From contig NW_027478417.1 of the NCBI RefSeq assembly GCF_051014685.1, positions 682,001-746,000 of the forward strand: a stretch of DNA of 64,000 nucleotides. Direction: 5' to 3'. The stretch comes from Ptiloglossa arizonensis. Its lineage: Eukaryota > Arthropoda > Insecta > Hymenoptera > Colletidae. The position numbers were made by a program, and so were the translations under genes. Positions within the stretch are counted from its first letter, which is position 1. Each line of letters starts with the position of its first letter. This document shows, one piece after another, positions 33,840 through 45,020 of this stretch. The notes beneath the pieces were generated by a model. That model was given only the letters and a program-made list of their open reading frames with translations, ran no database searches and was not told the origin of the DNA.

Positions 33840-36003
33840 CTCCGTTTCTTTGTTCGTTTCTCCGTTTTTTTCTTTGTTTCTCCGTTTCTTTCTTCGATTC
33901 TCCGTTTATTTCTTCGTTTCTCCATTTATTTCTTCGTGTCTCCGTTTCCTTGTTCGTTTCTCCGTTTATTTCTTCGTTTCTCCGTTTCCTTCTTCGTTCT
34001 CCGTTTCTTTCTTCGTTTCTCCGTTTCTTTCCTCGTTTCTCCGTTTCTTTCTTCGTTTCTCCGATTCTTTCTTCGTTTCTCCGTTTGTTTCTTCGTTCCT
34101 CCATTTATTTCCCCGTTTCTCCGTTTCTGTCTTCTTTTCTCCGTTTGTATTTTCGTTTTTCCGTTTCTTTTTTTCGTTTCTCCGTTTCTTTGTTCGTTTC
34201 TCCGTTTCTTTGTTCGTTTCTCCGTTTCATTGTTCGTTTCTTCGTTTCTTTGTTCGTTTCTCCGTTTTTTTCTTTGTTTCTCCGTTTCTTTCTTCGATTC
34301 TCCGTTTATTTCTTCGTTTCTCCATTTATTTCTTCGTGTCTCCGTTTCCTTGTTCGTTTCTCCGTTTATTTCTTCGTTTCTCCGTTTCTTCCTGCGTTTC
34401 TCCGTTTCTTTGTTCGTTTCTCCGTTTCATTAATCGTTTCTCCGTTTGTTTCTCCGTTTCTCGGTTTATTTCTTCGTTTCTCCATTTATTTCTCCGATTC
34501 TCCGTTTCTTTCTTCGTTTCTTCGTTTCGTTCTTCATTTCTCCGTTTCTTTGTTCGTTTCTCCGTTTCTTTCTTTGTTTCTTCGTTTCTTTCCTCGTTTC
34601 TCCATTTATTTCTTCGTTTCTCCAGTTATTTCTCCGTTTCTCAGTTTCTTTCTTCGCTTCTCCGTTTGTTTGTTCCTTTCTCCGTTTCTTTCTTCGTTTC
34701 TCCGTTACTATCTTCGTTTCCTTCTTCGTTTCTCCGTTTCTTTCTTCGTTTCTCCGTTTCTTTCCTCGTTTCTCCGTTTCTTTCTTCGTTTCTACGTTTA
34801 TTTCTTGATTTCTCCATTTATTTCTCCGTTTCTTCGTTTCTTTCTTGCTTTCTCCGTTTCTTTCTTCATTTCTCCGTTTATTTCTTCGTTTCTCCATTTA
34901 TTTCACCGTTCCTCCGTTTCTTTGTTCGTTTCTCCGTTTCTTTGTTCGCCTCTCCGTTTCTTTCTTCGTTTCTCCGTTTCTTTCTTCGTTTCTCCGTTTC
35001 TTTCTTCGTTTCTCCGTTTCTTTGTTCGTTTCTCCGTTTCTTGCTTCGTTTCTCCGTTTCTTTCTACGCTTCTTCGTTTCTTTCTTCGTTACTCCGTTTC
35101 TTTCTTCGTTTCTCCGTTTATTTCTTCGTTTCTCCGTTTATTTCTTCGTTTCTCCATTTATTTCCCCGTTTCTCCGTTTCTTTCTTCGTTTCTCCGTTTC
35201 TTTGTTCCTTTCTCCGTTTCTTTCTTCGTATCTCCGTTTCTTTCTTCGTTTCTCCGTTTCTATCTTCGTTTCTCCGTTTCTTTCTTCGTTTCTCCGTTTC
35301 TTTCTTCGTTTCTCCGTTTCCTTGTTCGTTTCTCCGTTTATTTCTTCGTTCCTCCATTTATTTCTCCGTTTCTCCATTTCTTTCTTCGTTTCTCCGGTTC
35401 TTTGTTCGTTTCTCGGTTTCATTGATGGTTTCTCCGTTTCTTTCTCCGTTTCTCGGTTTATTTCTTCGTTTCTCCATTTATTTCTCCGATTCTCCGTTTC
35501 TTTCTTCGTTTCTTCGTTTCTTTCTTCATTTCTCCGTTTCTTTGTTCGTTTCTCCGTTTCTTTCTTCGTTTCTCCGTTTCCTTCTTCGTTTCTCCGTTTA
35601 TTTCTTCGTTTCTCCATTTATTTCTCCGTTTCTCCGTTTCTTTCTTCGTTTCTCCGTTTCTTTGTTCCTTTCTCAGTTTCTTTCTTCTTATCTCCGTTTC
35701 TTTCTTCGTTTCTCCGTTTCTGTCTTCGTTTCTGCGTTTCTTTCTTCGTATCTCCGTTTCTTTCTTCGTTTCTCCGTTTCTATCTTCTTTTCCTTCTTCG
35801 TTTCTCCGTTTCTTTCTTCGTTTCTCCGTTTCTTTCCTCGTTTCTCCGTTTCTTTCTTCGTTTCTACGTTTATTTCTTGGTTTCTCCATTTATTTCTCCG
35901 TTTCTTCGTTTCTTTCTTGCTTTCTCCGTTGCTTTCTTCATTTCTCCGTTTATTTCTTCGTTTCTCCATTTATTTCACCGTTTCTCCGTTTCTTTGTTCG
36001 TTT
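33840..36003. repeat. 2,164-bp tandem duplication in minisatellite, copy 1
   Basis: Repeated directly at about 36004-38167. Length-altering landmarks match at exactly +2,164: the short unit CTTCGTTCTCCG (near 33994 and 36158), the TTTTTTTCG run (near 34169 and 36333) and CTATCTTCTTTTCCTTCTTCG. Only two differences were noticed (TTTATTTCTTCG/TTTATTTCCTCG near 34371/36535; CTTCTTATC/CTTCGTATC near 35688/37852). 2,164 is not a multiple of 20, because the block includes off-length units. The exact edges are uncertain by tens of bases. Confidence 0.85.
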
Positions 36004-38167
36004 CTCCGTTTCTTTGTTCGTTTCTCCGTTTTTTTCTTTGTTTCTCCGTTTCTTTCTTCGATTCTCCGTTTATTTCTTCGTTTCTCCATTTATTTCTTCG
36101 TGTCTCCGTTTCCTTGTTCGTTTCTCCGTTTATTTCTTCGTTTCTCCGTTTCCTTCTTCGTTCTCCGTTTCTTTCTTCGTTTCTCCGTTTCTTTCCTCGT
36201 TTCTCCGTTTCTTTCTTCGTTTCTCCGATTCTTTCTTCGTTTCTCCGTTTGTTTCTTCGTTCCTCCATTTATTTCCCCGTTTCTCCGTTTCTGTCTTCTT
36301 TTCTCCGTTTGTATTTTCGTTTTTCCGTTTCTTTTTTTCGTTTCTCCGTTTCTTTGTTCGTTTCTCCGTTTCTTTGTTCGTTTCTCCGTTTCATTGTTCG
36401 TTTCTTCGTTTCTTTGTTCGTTTCTCCGTTTTTTTCTTTGTTTCTCCGTTTCTTTCTTCGATTCTCCGTTTATTTCTTCGTTTCTCCATTTATTTCTTCG
36501 TGTCTCCGTTTCCTTGTTCGTTTCTCCGTTTATTTCCTCGTTTCTCCGTTTCTTCCTGCGTTTCTCCGTTTCTTTGTTCGTTTCTCCGTTTCATTAATCG
36601 TTTCTCCGTTTGTTTCTCCGTTTCTCGGTTTATTTCTTCGTTTCTCCATTTATTTCTCCGATTCTCCGTTTCTTTCTTCGTTTCTTCGTTTCGTTCTTCA
36701 TTTCTCCGTTTCTTTGTTCGTTTCTCCGTTTCTTTCTTTGTTTCTTCGTTTCTTTCCTCGTTTCTCCATTTATTTCTTCGTTTCTCCAGTTATTTCTCCG
36801 TTTCTCAGTTTCTTTCTTCGCTTCTCCGTTTGTTTGTTCCTTTCTCCGTTTCTTTCTTCGTTTCTCCGTTACTATCTTCGTTTCCTTCTTCGTTTCTCCG
36901 TTTCTTTCTTCGTTTCTCCGTTTCTTTCCTCGTTTCTCCGTTTCTTTCTTCGTTTCTACGTTTATTTCTTGATTTCTCCATTTATTTCTCCGTTTCTTCG
37001 TTTCTTTCTTGCTTTCTCCGTTTCTTTCTTCATTTCTCCGTTTATTTCTTCGTTTCTCCATTTATTTCACCGTTCCTCCGTTTCTTTGTTCGTTTCTCCG
37101 TTTCTTTGTTCGCCTCTCCGTTTCTTTCTTCGTTTCTCCGTTTCTTTCTTCGTTTCTCCGTTTCTTTCTTCGTTTCTCCGTTTCTTTGTTCGTTTCTCCG
37201 TTTCTTGCTTCGTTTCTCCGTTTCTTTCTACGCTTCTTCGTTTCTTTCTTCGTTACTCCGTTTCTTTCTTCGTTTCTCCGTTTATTTCTTCGTTTCTCCG
37301 TTTATTTCTTCGTTTCTCCATTTATTTCCCCGTTTCTCCGTTTCTTTCTTCGTTTCTCCGTTTCTTTGTTCCTTTCTCCGTTTCTTTCTTCGTATCTCCG
37401 TTTCTTTCTTCGTTTCTCCGTTTCTATCTTCGTTTCTCCGTTTCTTTCTTCGTTTCTCCGTTTCTTTCTTCGTTTCTCCGTTTCCTTGTTCGTTTCTCCG
37501 TTTATTTCTTCGTTCCTCCATTTATTTCTCCGTTTCTCCATTTCTTTCTTCGTTTCTCCGGTTCTTTGTTCGTTTCTCGGTTTCATTGATGGTTTCTCCG
37601 TTTCTTTCTCCGTTTCTCGGTTTATTTCTTCGTTTCTCCATTTATTTCTCCGATTCTCCGTTTCTTTCTTCGTTTCTTCGTTTCTTTCTTCATTTCTCCG
37701 TTTCTTTGTTCGTTTCTCCGTTTCTTTCTTCGTTTCTCCGTTTCCTTCTTCGTTTCTCCGTTTATTTCTTCGTTTCTCCATTTATTTCTCCGTTTCTCCG
37801 TTTCTTTCTTCGTTTCTCCGTTTCTTTGTTCCTTTCTCAGTTTCTTTCTTCGTATCTCCGTTTCTTTCTTCGTTTCTCCGTTTCTGTCTTCGTTTCTGCG
37901 TTTCTTTCTTCGTATCTCCGTTTCTTTCTTCGTTTCTCCGTTTCTATCTTCTTTTCCTTCTTCGTTTCTCCGTTTCTTTCTTCGTTTCTCCGTTTCTTTC
38001 CTCGTTTCTCCGTTTCTTTCTTCGTTTCTACGTTTATTTCTTGGTTTCTCCATTTATTTCTCCGTTTCTTCGTTTCTTTCTTGCTTTCTCCGTTGCTTTC
38101 TTCATTTCTCCGTTTATTTCTTCGTTTCTCCATTTATTTCACCGTTTCTCCGTTTCTTTGTTCGTTT
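36004..38167. repeat. 2,164-bp tandem duplication in minisatellite, copy 2
   Basis: Near-identical second copy of about 33840-36003. Beyond 38167 the sequence diverges into other minisatellite variants (TTTGTTTCTCCGTTTCTCGG). Confidence 0.85.
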
Positions 38168-41100
38168 CTCCGTTTCTTTGTTCGTTTCTCCGTTTGTTTC
38201 TCCGTTTCTCGGTTTATTTCTTCGTTTCTCCATTTATTTCTCCGATTCTCCGTTTCTTTCTTCGTTTCTTCGTTTCGTTCTTCATTTCTCCGTTTCTTTG
38301 TTCGTTTCTCCGTTTCTTTCTTTGTTTCTCCGTTTCTTTCCTCGTTTCTCCGTTTATTTCTTCGTTTCTCCAGTTATTTCTCCGTTTCTCCGTTTCTGTC
38401 TTCGTATCTCCGTTTCTATGTTCGTTTCTCCGTTTCTTTGTTCGTTTCTCCGTTTCTTTGTTCGTTTCTCCGTTTCTTTGTTCGTTTCTCCGTTTCTTTC
38501 TGCGTTTCATCGTTTCTTTCTTCGTTACTCCGTTTCTTTCTTCGTTTCTCCGTTTCTTTGTTCGTCTCTCCGTTTCTTTCTTCGTTTCTCCGTTTCTTTC
38601 TTCGTTTCTCCGTTTCTTTCTTCGTTTCTCCGTTTCTTCGTTCGTTTCTCCGTTTCTTTGTCCGTTTCTTCGCTTCTTTCTTCGTTACTCCGTTTCGTTC
38701 TTCGTTTCTCCGTTTCTTTCTTCGTTTCTCCGTTTCTTTCTTCGTTTCTCCGTTTATTTCTTCGTTTCTCCATTTATTTCTCCGTTTCTCCGTTTCTTTC
38801 TTCGTTTCTCGGTTTCTTCCTTCGTTTCTCCGTTTCTTTCTTCGTTTCTCCGTTTCTTTCTTCGTTTCTTCGTTTCTTTCTTCGTTTCTTCATTCCTTTC
38901 TTCGTTTCTCCGTTTCTTTCTCCGTTTCTCCGTTTCTTTCTTCGTTTCTCCGTTTATTTCTTCGTTTCTCCATTTATTTCTCCGTTTCTCCGTTTCTGTC
39001 TTCGTATCTCCGTTCCTATGTTCGTTTCTCCGTTTCTTTGTTCGTTTCTCCGTTTCTTTGTTCGTTTCTCCGTTTCTTTGTTCGTTTCTCCGTTTCTTTG
39101 TTCGTTTCTCCGTTTCTTTGTTCGTTTCTCCGTTTCGTTGTTCGTTTCTCCATTTCTTTCTTCGTTTCTCCGTTTCTTTCTTCGTTTCTCCGTTTCTTTC
39201 TTCGTTTCTACGTTTCTTTATGCGTTTCATCGTTTCTTTCTTCGTTACTCCGTTTCTTTCTTCGTTTCTCCGTTTCTTTCCTCGTTTCTCCGTTTCTTTA
39301 TACGTTTCTCCGATTGTTTCTTCGTTACTCCGTTTCTTTCTTCGTTTCTCCGTTTCTTTCTTCGTTTCTCAGTTTCTTTGTTCGTTTCTCCGTTTCTTTC
39401 TGCGTTTCATCGTTTCTTTCTTCGTTACTCCGTTTCTTTCTTCGTTTTTTCGTTTCTTTCTTCGTTTCTACATTCGTTTCTTCGTTTCTCCGTTTCTTTC
39501 TTCGTTTCTCCGTTTGCTTGTTCGTTTCTCCATTTATTCCTCCGTTTCTCCATTTGTTTCACCGTTTCTGCGTATCTTTCTTCGTTTCTCCGTTTCTTTG
39601 TTCGTTTCTCCGTTTCTTTTTTCGTTTCTCCGTTTCTTTGTTCGTTTCTCCGTTTCTTTCTTCGCTACTCCGTTTCTTTCTTCGTTTCTACGTTTCTTTC
39701 TTCGCTTCTCCGTTTCTTTCTTCGTTTCTCCGTTTATTTCTTCGTTTCTCCATTTATTTCACCGTTTCTGCGTATCTTTCTTCGTTTCTCCGTTTCTATG
39801 TTCGTTTCTCTGTTTCTTTGTTCGTTTCTCCGTTTGCTTGTTCGTTTCTTCGTTTCTTTCTTCCTTTCTCCGTTTCTTTCTTCGTTTCTCCGTTTGCTTG
39901 TTCGTTTCTCCATTTATTTCTCCGTTTCTCCATTTCTTTCTTCGTTTCTCCGTTTCTTTGTTCGTTTCTCCGTTTCATTGATCGTTTCTCCGTTTCTTTC
40001 TCCGTTTCTCGGTTTATTTCTTCGTTTCTCCATCTATTTCTCCGATTCTCTGTTTCTTTCTTCGTTTCTTCGTTTCTTTCTTCATTTCTCCGTTTCTGTG
40101 TTCGTTTCTCCGTTTCTTTCTTCATTTCTCCGTTTCTTTGTTCGTTTCTCCGTTTCTTTCTTTGTTTCTCCGTTTCTTTCTTCGTTTCTCCATTTCTTTC
40201 TTCGTTTCTCCGTTTCCTTGTTCGTTTCTCCGTTCCTTTCTTCGTCTCTCCGTTTCTATGTTCGTTTCTCCGTTTCTTTCTGCGTTTCATCGTTTCTTTC
40301 TTCGTTACTCCGTTTCTTTCTTGCTTTCTCAGTTTCTTTCTTCGTTTCTCCGTTTCTTTATTTGTTTCTCCGTTTCTCCGTTTCTTTCTTCGTCTCTCGG
40401 TTTCTTCCTTCGTTTCTCCGTTTCTTTGTTCGTTTCTCCGTTTCTTTCTTCGTTTCTTCGTTTCTTTCTTCGTTTCTTCATTCCTTTCTTCGTTTCTCCG
40501 TTTCTATCTTCGTTTCTCCGTTTGCTTGTTCGTTTCTCCATTTATTTCTTCATTTCTCCATTTATTTCACCGTTTCTCGGTATCTTTGTCCGTTTCTCCG
40601 TTTCTTTGTTCGTCTCTCCGTTTCTTTGTTCGTTTCTCCGTTTCTTTCTTCGTTTCTCCATTTCTATCTTCGTTTCTCCGTTTCCTTCTTCGTCCTCCGT
40701 TTCTTTCTTCGTTTCTCCGTTTCTTTCCTCGTTTCTCCGTTTCTTTCTTCGTTTCTACGTTTATTCCTTAGTTTCTCCATTTATTTCTCCGTTTCTTCGT
40801 TTCTATCTTCGTTTCTCCGTTTATTTCTTCGTTTCTCCATTTATTTCACCGTTCCTCCGTTTCTTTGTCCGTTTCTCCGTTTCTTTGTTCGTCTCTCCGT
40901 TTCTTTCTTCGTTTCTCCGTTTCTTTCTTCGTTTCTCCGTTTCTTTCTCCGTTTCTCCGTTTCTTTGTTCGTTTCTCCGTTTCTTTGTTCGTTTCTCCGT
41001 TTCTTTCTACGCTTCTTCGTTTCTTTCTTCGTTACTCCGTTTCTTTCTTCGTTTCTCCGTTTCTTTCTTCGTTTCTCAGTTTCTTTGTTCGTTTCTCCGT

Positions 41101-41809
41101 TTCTTTCTGCGTTTCATCGTTTCTTTCTTCGTTACTCCGTTTCTTTCTTCGTTTTTTCGTTTCTTTCTTCGTTTCTACATTCGTTTCTTCGTTTCTCCGT
41201 TTCTTTCTTCGTTTCTCCGTTTGCTTGTTCGTTTCTCCATTTATTCCTCCGTTTCTCCATTTGTTTCACCGTTTCTGCGTATCTTTCTTCGTTTCTCCGT
41301 TTCTTTGTTCGTTTCTCCGTTTCTTTTTTCGTTTCTCCGTTTCTTTGTTCGTTTCTCCGTTCCTTTCTTCGTTTCTCCGTTTCTTTCTTCGTTTCTCCGT
41401 TTCTTTCTTCGTTTCTCAGTTTCTTTCTTCGTTTCTCCGTTTCTTTCTTCGTTTCTCCGTTTCTTTCTTCGTTTCTCCGGTTCTTTCTTCGTTTCTCCGT
41501 TTCTTTGTTCGTTTCTCCGTTTCTTTCTTCGTTTCTCCGTTTCTTTCTTCGTTTCTCCGTTTCTTTCTTCGTTTCACCGTTTCATTCTTCGTTTCTCCGT
41601 TTCTTTCTTTGTGTCTCCGTTTCTTTCTTCGTTTCTCCGTTTATTTCTTCGTTTCTCCGTTTCTTTCTTCGTTTCTCCGTTTCCTTGTTCGTTTCTCCGT
41701 TTATTTCTTCGTTTCTCCACTTATTTCTACGTTTCTTTGTTCGTTTCTCCGTTTCTCTTTCCGTTTCTCGGTTTATTTCTTCGTTTCTCCATTTATTTCT
41801 CCGTTTCTT

Positions 41810-42765
41810 TCTTCGTTTCTCAGTTTCTTTCTTCGTTTCTCCGTTTCTTTCTTCGTTTCACCGTTTCATTCTTCGTTTCTCCGTTTCTTTCTTCGTTTCT
41901 CCGTTTCTTTCTTCGTTTCTCCGTTTCTTTCTTCGTTTCTCAGTTTATTTCTTCGTTTCACCGTTTCTTTCTTCATTTCTCCGTTTCCTTGTTCGTTTCT
42001 GCGTTTATTTCTTCGTTTCTCCATTTATTTCCCCCTTTCTTTGTTCGTTTCTCCGTTTCTTTCTTCGTTTCTCCGGTTCTTTCTTCGTTTCTCCGTTTCT
42101 TTCTTCGTTTCTCCATTTATTTCTCCGTTTCTCCGTTTCTTTCTTCCTTTCTCCGTTTCTTTGTTCGTTTCTCCGTTTCTTTCTTCGTTTCTCCGTCTCG
42201 TTGTTCGTTTCTCCGTTTCTTTCTACGTTTCTCCGTTTCTTTGTTCGTTTCTCCGTTTCTTTTTTCGTTTCTCGGTTAATTTCTTCGTTTCTCCATTTAT
42301 TTCTCCGTTTCTTTGTTCATTTCTCCGTTTCTCTCTTCGTTTCTCCGTTTCTTTCTTCGTTTCTCCGTTTCTTTGTTCGTTTCTCCGTTTCTTTGTTCGT
42401 TTCTCCGTTCCTTTCTTCGTTTCTCCGTTTCTTTCTTCGTTTCTCCGTTTCTTTCTTCGTTTCTCCGTTCATTTCTTCGTTTCACCATTTATTTCTCCGT
42501 TTCTCCGTTTCTTTCTTCGTTTCTCCGTTTCTTTCTTCGTTTCTCCGTTTCTTTCTTCGTTTCTCCGTTTCTTTCATCGTATCTTCGTTTCTCCGTTTCT
42601 TTCTTCGTTTCTCCGTTTACATCATCGTTTCTCCATTTATTTCTCCGTTTCTTTCTTCGTTTCTCCGTTTCTTTCATCGTTTCTTCGTTTCTCCGTTTCT
42701 TTTTCCGTTTCTCGGTTTATTTCTTCGTTTCTCCATTTATTTCTCCGTTTCTTTCTTCGTTTCTT
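41810..42765. repeat. Minisatellite block repeated 14.1 kb away (55913-56868)
   Basis: The block carrying TTTCACCGTTTCATTCTTCG, then TTTCTCGGTTAATTTC, TTCACCATTTATTTC and CCGTTTACATCATCG, recurs at an offset of 14,103 with few differences. A shorter related piece lies near 52170-52360. It demonstrates long-range copying inside the array, or an expansion of an intervening 14-kb segment. Confidence 0.75.
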
Positions 42766-43019
42766 TCTTCGTTACTCCGTTTCTTTCTTCGATTCTCAGT
42801 TTCTTTCTTCGTTTCTCCGTTTCTTTCTTCGTTTCTCCGTTTCTTTGTTCGTTTCTCCGTTTCTTTGTTCGTTTCTCCGTTTCTATGTTCGTTTCTCCGT
42901 TTCTTTGTTCGTTTCTCCGTTCCTTTCTTCGTTTCTCCGTTTCTTTGTTCGTTTCTCCGTTTCTTTCTTCGTTTCTCAGTTTCTTTCTTCGTTTCACCGT
43001 TTCTTTCTTCGTTTCACCA

Positions 43020-45020
43020 TTTATTTCTCCGTTTCTCCGTTTCTTTCTTCGTTTCTCCGTTTCTTTCTTCGTTTCTCCGTTTCTTTCTTCGTTTCTCCGT
43101 TTCTTTCATCGTTTCTTCGTTTCTCCGTTTCTTTCTTCGTTTCTCCGTTTATATCATCGTTTCTCCATTTATTTCTCCGTTTCTTTTTTCGTTTCTCCGT
43201 TTCTTTCATCGTTTCTTCGTTTCTCCGTTTCTTTTTCCGTTTCTCGGTTTATTTCTTCGTTTCTCCATTTATTTCTCCGTTTCTTTCTTCGTTTCTTCGT
43301 TTCTTTCTTCGTTACTCCGTTTCTTTCTTCGATTCTCAGTTTCTTTCTTCGTTTCTCCGTTTCTTTCTTCGTTTCTCCGTTTCTTTGTTCGTTTCTCCGT
43401 TTCTTTCTTCGATTCTCCGTTTCTTTCTTCGTTTCTCCGTTTCTTTCTTCGTTTCTCCGTTTCTTTCTTCGTTTATCCGTTTCTTTGTTCGTTTCTCCGT
43501 TTCTCTCTTCGTTTCTCCGTTTCTTTGTTCGTTTCTCCGTTTCTTTGTTCGTTTCTCCGTTCCTTTGTTCGTTTCTTCGTTCCTTTCTTCGTTTCTCCGT
43601 TTCTTTGTTCGTTTCTCCGTTTCTTTCTTCGTTTCTCAGTTTCTTTCTTCGTTTCATCGTTTCTTTCTTCGTTTCTCCGTTTCTTTCTTTGTTTCTCCGT
43701 TTCTTTCTTCGTTTCTCCGTTTATTTCTTCGTTTCACCGTTTCTTTCTTCGTTTCTCCGTTTCCTTGTTCGTTTCTCCGTTTATTTCTTCGTTTCTCCAT
43801 TTTTTTCTCCGTTTCTTTGTTCGTTTCTCCGTTTCTCTCTTCGTTTCTCCGTTTCTTTCTTCGTTTCTCCGTTTCTTTGTTCGTTTCTCCGTTTCTTTCT
43901 TCGTTTCTCAGTTTCTTTCTTCGTTTCACCGTTTCTTTCTTCGTTTCACCATTTATTTCTCCGTTTCTGCGTTTCTTTCTTCGTTTCTCCGTTTCTTTCT
44001 TCGTTTCTCCGTTTCTTTCTTCGTTTCTCCGTTTCTTTCATCGTTTCTTCGTTTCTCCGTTTCTTTCTTCGTTTCTCCGTTTATATCATCGTTTCTCCAT
44101 TTATTTCTCCGTTTCTTTTTTCGTTTCTCCGTTTCTTTCATCGTTTCTTCGTTTCTCCGTTTCTTTTTCCGTTTCTCGGTTTATTTCTTCGTTTCTCCAT
44201 TTATTTCTCCGTTTCTTTCTTCGTTTCTTCGTTTCTTTCTTCGTTACTCCGTTTCTTTCTTCGATTCTCAGTTTCTTTCTTCGTTTCTCCGTTTCTTTCT
44301 TCGTTTCTCCGTTTCTTTGTTCGTTTCTCCGTTTCTTTCTTCGATTCTCCGTTTCTTTCTTCGTTTCGCCGTTTCTTTCTTCGTTTCTCCGTTTCTTTCT
44401 TCGTTTCTCCGTTTCTTTGTTCGTTTCTCCGTTTCTCTCTTCGTTTCTCCGTTTCTTTGTTCGTTTCTCCGTTTCTATGTTCGTTTCTCCGTTTCTTTGT
44501 TCGTTTCTCCGTTCCTTTCTTCGTTTCTCCGTTTCTTTGTTCGTTTCTCCGTTTCTTTCTTCGTTTCTCAGTTTCTTTCTTCGTTTCACCGTTTCTTTCT
44601 TCGTTTCACCATTTATTTCTCCGTTTCTCCGTTTCTTTCTTCGTTTCTCCGTTTCTTTCTTCGTTTCTCCGTTTCTTTCTTCGTTTCTCCGTTTCTTTCA
44701 TCGTTTCTTCGTTTCTCCGTTTCTTTCTTCGTTTCTCCGTTTATATCATCGTTTCTCCATTTATTTCTCCGTTTCTTTTTTCGTTTCTCCGTTTCTTTCA
44801 TCGTTTCTTCGTTTCTCCGTTTCTTTTTCCGTTTCTCGGTTTATTTCTTCGTTTCTCCATTTATTTCTCCGTTTCTTTCTTCGTTTCTTCGTTTCTTTCT
44901 TCGTTACTCCGTTTCTTTCTTCGATTCTCAGTTTCTTTCTTCGTTTCTCCGTTTCTTTCTTCGTTTCTCCGTTTCTTTGTTCGTTTCTCCGTTTCTTTCT
45001 TCGATTCTCCGTTTCTTTGT
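43020..45020. repeat. Higher-order minisatellite repeat, three copies (about 660 bp)
   Basis: A complex block begins CCATTTATTTCTCCG and includes two TTTCATCGTTTCTTCG strings, CCGTTTATATCATCG, TTTTTCCGTTTCTCGG and TTCGATTCTCAG. It starts near 43021, 43953 and 44613. The last two are offset by 660 bp (33 units), the first two by 932 bp, meaning 660 plus about 272 additional bases. Related fragments recur near 42570, 56680, 57340, 61700 and 63310. Confidence 0.75.
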
